A stretch of DNA of 64,000 nt from Clostridiales bacterium (GTDB lineage Bacteria > Bacillota > Clostridia > Saccharofermentanales > Saccharofermentanaceae): NCBI GenBank assembly GCA_017615755.1, contig JAFZZM010000010.1, positions 53,205 to 117,204 of the forward strand, in the 5' to 3' direction. The translations under genes and the position numbers were made by a program. Below are positions 34,510 through 43,184 of the stretch, piece after piece. Below the pieces are notes generated by a model. That model saw only the letters and a list, made by a program, of their open reading frames with translations, searched no databases and had not been told where the DNA came from. How positions within the stretch are numbered: position 1 is the first letter of the stretch; each line of letters starts with the position of its first letter.

Positions 34510-36027
34510 TTATTCTTCTTCTATGGGATCCTTCTCAATATGCCAGAACCTGGTCTGCTTATAGCCGGATAAGTCCACCTTGACCCAGCGCGTTCTGTTT
34601 TCCACGTACCAGCTTTTCTCCCCCATATTGTATTTCATCCAGCCTATGCCTGATTCACTATTTAAGTTCTCGTACCAGTAACACCATGTGCCATTGGAGG
34701 TATATGTGTCATAGTAGAAATGGCATAGCGTAACAGGATCGTAGTAGTTCTTCTCACTTTCGATATACTTACACACTCTTCCGATCTCATGAACATAGAT
34801 ACTGTCATAGCCCTTGTATCTTCCGTCATCCGAAAAAGTCATGTGCCATAGCTTCGACTGATCATATTTGTCAGGCAGCACGATCCATTTTCCCTTGCTC
34901 TCTTCGATATACCATTGGTTCTCTTCGAAATCGTACTCCATCCAGCCGAAGTCTCCGAAATCAGAAGAAATGCCCTCGTACCAATACTGCCAGATCGCCG
35001 GATATACGTTCGTATTCAGCCAGAAATAGCAGTCCGTAACACTGTCATAGTAGTTTCCGGAACTATGCCAATGACACTCTCTTCCGATAGCACTCACATA
35101 GATCGTATCCGAAAAATCTTCCGATGCAACGAACTTGACCACATAGCCGGGAATCGGAGTTGGTTTTGGCGTAGGCGATGGTGTAGGCGTCGCCGTCTTC
35201 ATATGTTCATAATACGCCGCCTGCTCTTCTGCAGATAAAGTACGTGCGGCGCTGTTTTGCCTTTTCTTAAAGCCGCAAAACGTCAAAATACAGCCAACAC
35301 CAAGGATGAGGACAAGCAGACCGGCATAAGGAATCACTTCCAGCCACCCTAAGCGATGCGAACGGGGCCTGCTACCGTAAACGTAGGTCTCGTTCGATGG
35401 CACCTTTGCATTGCGGACACGCTGCCCATTCACATAGTGCAGCGACTCCTCATCCTCTCCGGCAGGAACAAGCACTTGTTCACGAATCGCATCCAGTGCT
35501 TTTTCGATCTTGGAATCCTCCAGGATCTCCTGAAGCGCCGCACCACAATTCGGACATGCCGGAAGCGCATCTTTTTCCCACTTCAACTTGATCTGCGTCC
35601 CACAAAAACGGCAGGTCGCACGCGTCTCATACGTGTTCCCCTTCTCAATGATGATCCGCTTATAGTACATTCCCTTCTCATCGTAATAGCCACGCTTGAA
35701 ACTCTTTCCCGAACGTTCATCCTCGTAATCTTCCGGAAGATACACATAATCATGGATGTCAGTACGGAACAAAGAATCCAGATAAGAACCGGAACGACTG
35801 AACGTCGGCGGCTGGTTCGTTCTTTCCTTTTCCGCCGGCATCACATAACGCGCGATTTCCTTCACGCGCACCTGCTCCCTCTCTTCTCTCAGATCCGAAA
35901 TATCGAAATCATCACTGCTGTGACTCGAGTATGAATGCGAGCTGCTCGAAGAAAAACCAAAACTCGAACTCGAACCTGAACTAAAACTCGAACTTGAATG
36001 TGAACTTGAACTATGATCAGATGGCAT
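34510..36027 (-). CDS. Ser-rich, zinc-ribbon membrane protein of unknown function
   Basis: 505 residues. Residues 1-40 are almost wholly Ser/His with a few Phe/Gly. A zinc-ribbon has C139, C142, C158 and C161 (CRFCG...CPNCG). One membrane helix lies at about 230-251, followed by a Thr-Pro linker (280-295) and an extracytoplasmic part of two related units of about 95 residues, each with a C-h-W/K...NYYDxVTxCxFxxxT pattern and a GWMxYxxxxxSWYxE strand. The zinc-ribbon side would be cytoplasmic. I do not recognise a family for the outer domain. Codon use is like the neighbours. Confidence 0.75.
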   Translation of the reverse strand: MPSDHSSSSHSSSSFSSGSSSSFGFSSSSSHSYSSHSSDDFDISDLREEREQVRVKEIARYVMPAEKERTNQPPTFSRSGSYLDSLFRTDIHDYVYLPEDYEDERSGKSFKRGYYDEKGMYYKRIIIEKGNTYETRATCRFCGTQIKLKWEKDALPACPNCGAALQEILEDSKIEKALDAIREQVLVPAGEDEESLHYVNGQRVRNAKVPSNETYVYGSRPRSHRLGWLEVIPYAGLLVLILGVGCILTFCGFKKRQNSAARTLSAEEQAAYYEHMKTATPTPSPTPKPTPIPGYVVKFVASEDFSDTIYVSAIGRECHWHSSGNYYDSVTDCYFWLNTNVYPAIWQYWYEGISSDFGDFGWMEYDFEENQWYIEESKGKWIVLPDKYDQSKLWHMTFSDDGRYKGYDSIYVHEIGRVCKYIESEKNYYDPVTLCHFYYDTYTSNGTWCYWYENLNSESGIGWMKYNMGEKSWYVENRTRWVKVDLSGYKQTRFWHIEKDPIEEE

Positions 36028-36237
36028 AAACTATACCCTCCTCGACACCTATGTCCCCGTCAAAAGCACTTTGCCTTTCTTCAACCGCATATCTCATATT
36101 CCTAGTATACACTAAACTTTATCCCGTTTCATAAAAGAGTATTTCTCTCTTTGAAGTGATCCACAACACCATTTAAAAAGTAGATCAAAATGTACGTTTT
36201 GCATATCCACCATATGGGCAGTTGTATAAAGGAATCT

Positions 36238-36540
36238 ATTCATACATTTCCGCCTTTTCCTTTCAAAATGTATGTACGAAATCCCTCTCCAAAAGCACTC
36301 ATTCATACATTTCTCTACGATAACCTTCAAAATGTATGTATGATAAACTGCTCGAAGATTCCTCATTCATACTTTTTGAAGCATTCCGGTGCAAATGTAT
36401 GTAATCCGAGACAACAAGGGGCAAAGTCATTCATACATTTCGAGCAGACTATTTCAAAAAGTATGAATCCACAAAAAACACGTATCAGAAGAAGCATATA
36501 TTTTCCCGATAAGCCTCCAAAAAATATGAAATCGCCAAAT
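36238..36540. repeat. Tandem array of 63-64-bp palindromic units
   Basis: ATTCATAC heads recur at 36238, 36301, 36365 and 36429, with a decayed fifth near 36496. Each unit pairs CATACATTT with AAATGTATG across about 20 variable bases and is separated from the next by about 27 variable bases. Arms differ between units (ATACTTTTTG in the third left arm and the fourth right arm). An open frame on the minus strand here is only a by-product. 36028-36237 contains a partial unit and the upstream region of the Ser-rich protein gene. Confidence 0.85.
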
Positions 36541-36596
36541 ACAAGCTTGCTTTGAAGGGAGCAACCCCACCACAGCGGATACCAAGGCGGACGATT

Positions 36597-36619
36597 CCAA
36601 GCCCGCTTGGTTTTCTTTT
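36597..36619 (+). terminator. Terminator on the + strand after the palindromic array
   Basis: CCAAGCCCGCTTGG hairpin followed by TTTTCTTTT. No + strand gene precedes it; the only upstream sequence is the palindromic array, so an RNA may cover it. The complementary CAAGCGGGCTTG at 36711-36722 belongs to the 3' region of gene H. Confidence 0.55.
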
Positions 36620-36733
36620 ACAGATCCATAGAAAAGACGTCAAGTCCAGAGCCGCTTCCGCGGTGCCTCCGGCAGACTTGACGTCTTTATCTTGGATCTG
36701 AATTCTATATACAAGCGGGCTTGAAATCCGTTC

Positions 36734-39181
36734 TCAGATCGTACCCCGATCGATTCCATATTTCTTACAGATATTCGTGAATTCTTCGCTCTGTCCGAAG
36801 AAGGCAAGGATGCTGTCTCTTGTCTGTGCTCCGCTCTGGAGAGACTCAAGCCAGTACGTCATTTCACTTGACTCCGGTTCTCTGTTCATGAAGGTCGAAT
36901 ACAGTTTCAGGATATAGATCTCATCTCTAAACTTTTTGTTAACGAACTCATCACTCTTGAAGAACTGCTTCGCTGCCGAGCATCCTGTCTGCTCGAGGTT
37001 TGTCAGTGCCAAAGACCAGTACTTTAATCCTGCTTCTTCCGGCGATCTTCCGAGACAGCATGTATACAAGCGAGTAGCAAACTTGATTGCGTTCTTCGAG
37101 GCAATCTCGGCCTTCGCATTTGGTGCACCGGACTTCACGCCATAATTCGCGCAGACATTGCACCACTCCGTCGAATCGATGAATCCGGCAATAACCTGAT
37201 TACGTGTCATCGTTCCGTTCTTCAGCTGGCCGACCCAGAAAGCCTTACCATTCGGCTCGGAAGCACGGTCGAAGAATGTGAGATACAGTGTCTCAACGAA
37301 ATCTTCTTCATTCAGACCTCTGTTTCTGAATTCTTCCGCTTCGATCAGGAAGAAGTGTGCACAATCGCCACCGGTACGATTACCGTTCTCGATTTCCTTG
37401 ACCCAGTATGCTTTTCCTTCCGGCTCTGCAGCACGGTTCAGAGCTACCGTATAAAGACGCTCGACGAAATCCGCAATAGACGGATCCTTTACCGGTGCCG
37501 GCGTAGGTGTTGGTTCACCAGGTTTTGTAGTAGGTGTAGGTTCACCCGGCTTCGGCGTAGGTGTCGCCGGCTTCGTCGGCATAGCAACTTTACCGATACC
37601 CGTCAGTTCCGTATCCCAGTCCATAGTGAAGCAGCGCTCATTCACACCTTTATCATTAGAAATCAGATAGTTACCGTCTTCAGCAACATCCATACCGATC
37701 TTCTGTAAAAGTTCCGCACTCTCGAACGTAGAAAGATCAAGAGTCGTGATCTTGTTATAGTGCGTATGCAGATAATAAATATGACTCTTCGAAAGATCCA
37801 GTTTCGTCAACTCATTGGTATTGCAATACAAAGTTGTGATACCTGTGCATTTACTGAGATCAAGCTCCGTCAGCTGGTTCTCCTCACAGTGCAACGTCAT
37901 GAGCATCGGACAATTTATCTTAAGTTTCGAGATCTTATTCGTATTACAATAGAGATTCTCCAGGTTTTCAGCCATGGAAACATCCAGTTCCGTCAGCTTA
38001 TTTACGTTACAAAAGAGATTCATAAGATTCTTACTCTTGCTAAGATCAAGAACACTGATCTCATTAAAGCAACAATCCAGATAATTCAGATTCAGCTTAC
38101 TGACATCCAGCTCCGTCAGTTTGTTCATGCCGACATCGATCCAGGACAATTCCCTACAACCGGAAATATCAAGTTTGGTGAGTTCTCCACCCGGATGATC
38201 CTCCATGTTGTGCGTATTGTAGCACTCAAGCTTACCCAGCTTCGCATTCTTACTCAGGTCCAGTTCCACGATCGGGTTCCAGGCACAATCCAGATAGTTC
38301 AGTTCCGGACACATACTGACATCCAACGCCGTCAGATCGTTACTGAACAGCAAAAGGTTCTGAATCGAAGAACAACCGGTCAGATCGAGGCTCTTCAAGC
38401 AATTCTTTCTCGCATCGATCTCAACAAGACTCTCACATCCGCTGACATCCAGCTTCTCGATCTTGTTACTTGAGCAGTTAACCTTGACCAAAGCGGTACA
38501 TCCACTAAGATTCACAGCCTTCATCTCACCCGGATCATCGTAGAAACTGCTATTGCAGTCAAGTGTCTGAAGAGACTTATGATCACTCAGATCGATCTCC
38601 GTGATCGGGTTATAACCGCAGTCCACCCACTGCAACTTCATGTTCTTATTCAGATCCAACTTCGTAAGTTTATTTGAATAACAGGTCAGGTTATTCAACT
38701 GCACATTCTTACTAAGATCCAGTTCGGCAATTTCGTTATCCCCACACTGCAACCACGCCAAGTCCACATTTTTACTCAGATCCAGGCTGGTCAACTTACA
38801 GTTCGTCACATTCAGGTTCGAAAGTGCCGTATTCTTACTTACATCCAGCTCGGTGATCGGGATCTGCACGCACTCCAGTTTCTTCAAAGACGTGAAAAAC
38901 TCGATACCTTTCAGCGACGCGATAGTCTGGTCATCGATACTGATCGACGTGACACTCGCCAATTCCGCATCCGAAAGCACTCCATCCGTTGGATTCGTAT
39001 CGTAATTCGATACCAGATCCCGGAATCCACTATCCGGGAAGTTCTTCTCATTGATCTCCACCGCTGCCTGCGGATTCTCTTCCACTTCCCCGGCAAGAGC
39101 CTTTCCACTGTTCCCTCCAGCCACCGCCACAGCCAGTAGCACTGCCGCAGCAAGGGACGCTAACCACATTTTTCTCTTCAT
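36734..39181 (-). CDS. Secreted LRR-DUF4214 protein (LRR-H)
   Basis: 815 residues from the ATG at 39181, preceded by GTGAGGAT; an upstream in-frame extension lacks a signal peptide start and is rejected. Signal peptide (MWLASLAAAVLLAVAVAGG), FPDSGFRDLV with a shortened EF-hand-like loop (DTNPTDGVLSDAE), about 20 leucine-rich repeats, a TPTPKPGEPTPTT-type linker, and the DUF4214 block ending YGIDRGTI. The DUF4214 block diverges more than those of A-G. It stands alone, with its own promoter and palindrome, 7.6 kb from the main array; its 3' flank matches that of gene A. Confidence 0.87.
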   Translation of the reverse strand: MKRKMWLASLAAAVLLAVAVAGGNSGKALAGEVEENPQAAVEINEKNFPDSGFRDLVSNYDTNPTDGVLSDAELASVTSISIDDQTIASLKGIEFFTSLKKLECVQIPITELDVSKNTALSNLNVTNCKLTSLDLSKNVDLAWLQCGDNEIAELDLSKNVQLNNLTCYSNKLTKLDLNKNMKLQWVDCGYNPITEIDLSDHKSLQTLDCNSSFYDDPGEMKAVNLSGCTALVKVNCSSNKIEKLDVSGCESLVEIDARKNCLKSLDLTGCSSIQNLLLFSNDLTALDVSMCPELNYLDCAWNPIVELDLSKNAKLGKLECYNTHNMEDHPGGELTKLDISGCRELSWIDVGMNKLTELDVSKLNLNYLDCCFNEISVLDLSKSKNLMNLFCNVNKLTELDVSMAENLENLYCNTNKISKLKINCPMLMTLHCEENQLTELDLSKCTGITTLYCNTNELTKLDLSKSHIYYLHTHYNKITTLDLSTFESAELLQKIGMDVAEDGNYLISNDKGVNERCFTMDWDTELTGIGKVAMPTKPATPTPKPGEPTPTTKPGEPTPTPAPVKDPSIADFVERLYTVALNRAAEPEGKAYWVKEIENGNRTGGDCAHFFLIEAEEFRNRGLNEEDFVETLYLTFFDRASEPNGKAFWVGQLKNGTMTRNQVIAGFIDSTEWCNVCANYGVKSGAPNAKAEIASKNAIKFATRLYTCCLGRSPEEAGLKYWSLALTNLEQTGCSAAKQFFKSDEFVNKKFRDEIYILKLYSTFMNREPESSEMTYWLESLQSGAQTRDSILAFFGQSEEFTNICKKYGIDRGTI

Positions 39182-39210
39182 GAAATCCTCACCCCAATCC
39201 CAAAATATTA

Positions 39211-39271
39211 GTCTGATACTATCATCAGACCCCATTAGATCAAGTATAACAAAATGGAAATTTGGCCTCAA
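39211..39271 (-). promoter_or_regulatory. Promoter and palindromic operator candidate of LRR-H
   Basis: Minus strand TTGAGG (39266-39271), 17 bp, TATACT (39243-39248). Just downstream is a palindrome, GTCTGATACTATCATCAGAC (39211-39230), with 7-bp arms around the expected start site. It is absent before the other LRR units. Confidence 0.55.
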
Positions 39272-39306
39272 TAGAATTTGAGAAAAACGAGTGTAAGGAT
39301 GAACAA

Positions 39307-39344
39307 AAAGAACCGCCTCTCAGTTTCCTGAGAAACGGCTCTTT
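39307..39344 (-). terminator. Terminator of the BspA-like/49-residue gene pair
   Basis: AAAGAACCG/CGGCTCTTT arms with inner CTCAG/CTGAG pairing, followed on the minus strand by a TTTTTGTT tail, 21 nt after the small gene. Confidence 0.75.
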
Positions 39345-39365
39345 GAAAACTCGAACTAATAGCGA

Positions 39366-39515
39366 TTAATACATTACATCGCCCTTATCTTGAGTCGCGT
39401 CCTCACCGAGTGCTTCGTTCGCATCAGCTAAACCTTTGTATGAAGTGACGATCACATCTTCTCGCTCAAAGAATACGGTTTCCATATCGAGTACTGTATA
39501 TTTCTTCTTTTCCAT
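39366..39515 (-). CDS. Small 49-residue protein with EDVIVTS motif
   Basis: Short gene with a good ribosome site (AGAGGTG, 5-6 nt before the ATG at 39515) and stop TAA at 39366-39368. The product begins MEKKKYTVLDMETVFFERED and continues VIVTSYKGLADANEA, then an acidic tail. It has no signal peptide or membrane helix. It lies 17 nt after the BspA-like gene and before the shared terminator, so it is co-transcribed. Similar short acidic proteins with an E-D-[VI]-[VI]-x-[TS]-S motif are often seen beside clostridial surface-protein genes; their role is not known to me. Confidence 0.7.
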   Translation of the reverse strand: MEKKKYTVLDMETVFFEREDVIVTSYKGLADANEALGEDATQDKGDVMY

Positions 39516-39532
39516 AATCACACCTCTTTTCC

Positions 39533-41152
39533 TTAAGCTGTAGCTGACGTTCCTAACGCATATAGCGCTTTACAAAGGATCTTCAAAGAATCAGAAGCAG
39601 TTGTGCTATTCTGAACTTTTACTAAGTAGTCCTTTACAGAAATATCGTACGAAGCATTATCGAGAATTCCAAAAGAGAAAAGCGTATCAGTCAAACTCGT
39701 AATAGTTGTAGATCTATGTAATACTACATATCCTTCTTTTTCTAATTTATCAACACCTGTAAGAGTATATCTGCTGAATAATTCTTGACTTGCCTGTGCA
39801 CTAGTGCAGTTATCCTTCACTTTGAAGAACATATAAAATTCCAGCTCGTTTCTAAATCTTAACGTAATACCTGCATAGTCAGAGTAATCCAAATGCAATG
39901 AGAAATCCAGCGAGGTTCCGTCATAAGTGCCCAGCGTATCCGGAAGATTACTTAAATCATCAAACTGTGCGCCTATAACACCATCGTTTACGAGGTTTGC
40001 AGATTGATCAAGGAAATAAGCCTGAACAGCAGCGCCATAGCAGAGCATTTTCTTTGCAACCGATTTTGCGTCTTCACTCGCAGATTCATAATTCAGAATC
40101 GCTTTTAAGCAATCTGCCACAGAAACAGTATCATTCACAAATTCTTCTTCAGTAAAGATTCCTGTATCAGGATTTGAATAGTGCAAATCTACAAAGATCC
40201 TAAACTCATCTGTCATCTCTTTTGCTTCACAAGGGAATTCAAATATTCCATCATCAGGAATAGTAACCCACTCTTCAGATTCACCGATCTTTACACGATA
40301 TCCACCAAATCCACCGGATGGAAGTTCTTCCAGTTTCATTACAAGATAAAAAATCGATCCGTTCGATGCAACAGAGAATGACACGCCGCCATCCTTTTCA
40401 GGTTCAGGTGTAATAACAGAACCATTTTCACAAATGTAATTACCAACATTAGCTGAGGGCTCACCTGATAAAGCATCAACTACAGATTGGTCTGAAAAGT
40501 GGAAGTTCAAACTTCCATATGTTCCATCAAGATTTGATATAAGTGAAAAATCATCTGGAGACAGAATATTAGGCAAGTATATATCTGCCGTAATATCATC
40601 ACCCCAAGGGAGAAAACAATCCTCTCCAAATGATACCTTAGACGACAAAATGTTCATAGTTTTCAAAGAATCACAGAACATGAAAGAATAGTCGGGAAAA
40701 GATACCTCAGCTGATTTATCAATGGTAACAGACTCTAGAGCATTACAGCGCGCAAAGGGAGTCCCTAAAAATGTTACCTTATGAGTAGGATCTGTTATAA
40801 TATGTATGCTCCGAATTATCCCTGTTCTATTGTTCGCCCATTCGGTATATGGAATTTCCGCATCACCTGTTGTCGTGATTATAAGTTCGCCATTGTCTTT
40901 AAGAATAAAATAAGCGTTTATACCACACCTTTCCGGAGTTGGCGTCGGTGTAATCGCAGCAGGCTCCTGTGTCTTAACCGCAGCGCTCGCTGTATTTTCA
41001 GCAACGAAATCTTTAGAAGCAACTGTATTATCCGAGTTTGCAAATGCCATCGCTGAAAAAGATCCAAGGGCCAGTGCCGCTGAGAGTGCTACGGAGAGTA
41101 AGCGGCTGGTTCTACTCTTCGATTTGTTGTTGTCATTTCTAAACAAATGCAT
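39533..41152 (-). CDS. BspA-like secreted protein
   Basis: 539 residues. Signal peptide (LLSVALSAALALGSFSAMAFA), a short Thr-Pro linker, a leucine-rich BspA-type part (CNALESVTIDKSAEVSF, FCDSLKTMNILSSKVSF) to about 210, then a beta-rich middle and a C-terminal domain with VADCLKAILNYESA...AKKMLCYGAAVQAYF. That C-terminal pattern, ending in a helical pair with Tyr-Gly-Ala, recurs in clostridial surface proteins. Unlike the LRR-DUF4214 set it has no DUF4214 block. The gene is visibly AT-richer than its neighbours, which may reflect transfer. A structured leader precedes it and a 49-residue gene follows. Confidence 0.75.
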   Translation of the reverse strand: MHLFRNDNNKSKSRTSRLLSVALSAALALGSFSAMAFANSDNTVASKDFVAENTASAAVKTQEPAAITPTPTPERCGINAYFILKDNGELIITTTGDAEIPYTEWANNRTGIIRSIHIITDPTHKVTFLGTPFARCNALESVTIDKSAEVSFPDYSFMFCDSLKTMNILSSKVSFGEDCFLPWGDDITADIYLPNILSPDDFSLISNLDGTYGSLNFHFSDQSVVDALSGEPSANVGNYICENGSVITPEPEKDGGVSFSVASNGSIFYLVMKLEELPSGGFGGYRVKIGESEEWVTIPDDGIFEFPCEAKEMTDEFRIFVDLHYSNPDTGIFTEEEFVNDTVSVADCLKAILNYESASEDAKSVAKKMLCYGAAVQAYFLDQSANLVNDGVIGAQFDDLSNLPDTLGTYDGTSLDFSLHLDYSDYAGITLRFRNELEFYMFFKVKDNCTSAQASQELFSRYTLTGVDKLEKEGYVVLHRSTTITSLTDTLFSFGILDNASYDISVKDYLVKVQNSTTASDSLKILCKALYALGTSATA

Positions 41153-41191
41153 AAATCCCCCTACCTTTTAATAAGATTTGATCTCATTACC

Positions 41192-41255
41192 ACTGCCGGA
41201 TACCCCAGGAAGCCTACGTTAGGGAGTGTTGGCTTCACCTTGCCATACCGGCAAT
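41192..41255 (-). ncRNA. Candidate structured leader (riboswitch-like), class not recognised
   Basis: On the minus strand the leader of the BspA-like gene folds as an 8-bp outer stem (ATTGCCGG/CCGGCAGT) enclosing a GAAGCC/GGCTTC hairpin; CTCCC in the loop could pair with TGGGG beyond it, giving a pseudoknot. A TATAAT at 41285-41290 places the start about 25 nt before the outer stem. About 40 nt separate the element from the ribosome site (GTAGGGGG). Fold inferred by eye; it does not fit a riboswitch consensus I can recall. Confidence 0.4.
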
Positions 41256-41401
41256 GTACATTTGTGCATTTCATCACATCCAACATTATACAACATATCT
41301 CAAGAGTGTAGATATCAAATTTATTGTTTTTTTAACATATCTTTCTCAAAAATATGCACGAACCATTGTAATTTTCGGCATTAGAAGGATTTTGAAATTT
41401 T

Positions 41402-43111
41402 CTATGAATGCGCCCTGTAGGTCATATCGAATTGCTTTCCTTCGGGGCTTTCGATCACGGTTCCATCAGTTACGTTCTGGTAGATCACTTCTTCCCCGTC
41501 ATCGGTCATAAGCACGATGTTTCTAGGCTCTTCGAGCGATGTGAAGAACGTGATCCTATCTGTCTTGAAGCTCTCATCCACTTCACCTGCCACCATAAAC
41601 TGGTAGGAGATATCGGAACGCAGGCACAAGACGTGCTTGCTCCAGTCGATCTCACCATTCGAAAGCACGAAGCCTCCGGCCGGAGTCTCGTCGTAGATCA
41701 TGAGATATTTCAAGGTGTATCCCTCATAGGAATGGATGCCCGTGTTGTCCGGCGCATAGATCTGCCAGGTGTCATCGCAGTTCGTGACGACATCCGAAGA
41801 TACGGCACGGTCGAAGTTCTCGTAACGGACAGTCTGCGGCACAAATCTCGCTTTCCAGTAATCTACGGTAAAGTCAGAAGCCAGGCTCAGCACACCGACA
41901 AAGCCCATGACCAGCACCAGAAAGATCCCCTGCAAGACCGGCTTCTTGAGGACCTTATAGATCAGGCAGGCAAGGCCACAGAACAGAACGATCAGATACA
42001 TATAGCCGTAGAAAGACGGGATATACGTCGTGACACCGCTTCGTGCGACATTGACGTACTTCTGGTTAAAACCGATCAGGATACAGGACGAGATCGTACC
42101 CACGAGAGCCACCACAAGATGTCCCTTGAACTTGATTCTCTTAGCCACCATCAGTAACACCAGGCCAAAAGCAGCCGCCACGAGAAGTGCTTTTGCCAAG
42201 CTCGCGATAGTAATGCCGTGGACAAACTGACTAATTGTGATGTGTTCCGTGTCGTGGAGCCAGTTCATGGCCGGGACCGGGAACAGTGAAACGCTGAAAT
42301 CCAGCACGGCTTTGGCACTAAAAAGCGGATCGTCGAGATAGAACGCGATCCCCTCGTAAGGAGACGGATAGTAGTGCTGCCAGAGCTTGTAGGCCACCGC
42401 ATAAGCCGCCGCACAGCAAAGCTGCGGGAGGATCAGGAGCATGACATCTTTACAAAACTTCGGGAAGCCCTTCTTCTCTCTTCCGACGAGGAAGCAGGCG
42501 GTCACGCCGAAGACCAGCATGTACATGAGGAACGTCTCGTAGATCATGCAGGCCGAAAGGTAGAAGATGCAGGACAGGATCTGGTCCTTTTTCTGCTTCT
42601 TCTCGTAGAACTTCATGAAATAGTGCAGTGCCAGGAAGAACAGACCGATCGGGATCTGATGGCAGAGCGCGTAGGAGATAAAGAGATTGTGCTGTGGCGA
42701 GATGGTCGCAAACGCCATGAACGCGATCGCACAGAGGTCTGCAAACGTTCTATCAATGTGGTTTCGAACGAAGAACCACATCGCCCAGACATCGAAGAGG
42801 ATCGAAAGATAGGCGATCAGCTTATAGAACCAAAGTTTGTTGGCCAGAAACGGGATCGACAGCAGGATGTAGTCCCAGATCTGCGACAAACGGCCGTATT
42901 TAGCGGCGAACATGGCCTCCTCACCGATGTTGCCGTTTCTTGCGATGGCATACATCAGGATGTCGTCATGGACGGCAAACACGATATGGTAAAGGTTATA
43001 GAACAAAAAGAGGGAGACAAATGCGAAGACCAGAAGATAGAACGCGCGGTGGTACTTCTTCTCCTCCCCGAGATAACGGTCTTTCAGTTTCAGTATACTG
43101 TCTTTGTTCAT
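41402..43111 (-). CDS. Multi-pass membrane protein, GT-C glycosyltransferase-like
   Basis: 569 residues with about 11-12 membrane helices from residue 23 to 410 and an extracytoplasmic C-terminal tail of about 140 residues. The first outer loop has FAVHDDILMYAIAR, where the adjacent acidic pair after helix 1 is the usual catalytic site of GT-C lipid-sugar transferases such as GtrII-type enzymes. This suggests transfer of a sugar from a polyprenyl-phosphate donor to an envelope acceptor (inference). Neighbours do not specify the substrate. It starts an apparently separate unit downstream of hemZ with a gap of 73 nt. Confidence 0.6.
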   Translation of the reverse strand: MNKDSILKLKDRYLGEEKKYHRAFYLLVFAFVSLFLFYNLYHIVFAVHDDILMYAIARNGNIGEEAMFAAKYGRLSQIWDYILLSIPFLANKLWFYKLIAYLSILFDVWAMWFFVRNHIDRTFADLCAIAFMAFATISPQHNLFISYALCHQIPIGLFFLALHYFMKFYEKKQKKDQILSCIFYLSACMIYETFLMYMLVFGVTACFLVGREKKGFPKFCKDVMLLILPQLCCAAAYAVAYKLWQHYYPSPYEGIAFYLDDPLFSAKAVLDFSVSLFPVPAMNWLHDTEHITISQFVHGITIASLAKALLVAAAFGLVLLMVAKRIKFKGHLVVALVGTISSCILIGFNQKYVNVARSGVTTYIPSFYGYMYLIVLFCGLACLIYKVLKKPVLQGIFLVLVMGFVGVLSLASDFTVDYWKARFVPQTVRYENFDRAVSSDVVTNCDDTWQIYAPDNTGIHSYEGYTLKYLMIYDETPAGGFVLSNGEIDWSKHVLCLRSDISYQFMVAGEVDESFKTDRITFFTSLEEPRNIVLMTDDGEEVIYQNVTDGTVIESPEGKQFDMTYRAHS

Positions 43112-43184
43112 GTAACCCTGCTCATTTCCGTTTTATTCCATGTGTATTATACCGAATTCCCATAGGCGATGACTAACTTCTTTG

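Noticed and set aside
36112..36366. Short minus-strand open frame of 84 codons in the palindromic array
   Set aside because: It is read from repeat units that are not multiples of three and has no ribosome site or conserved peptide.
36238..36540. CRISPR or integron attC array (period 63-64 bp, palindromic, variable spacers)
   Set aside because: Conserved arms are only about 9-12 bp and vary between units; no cas genes, integrase or gene cassettes are present.
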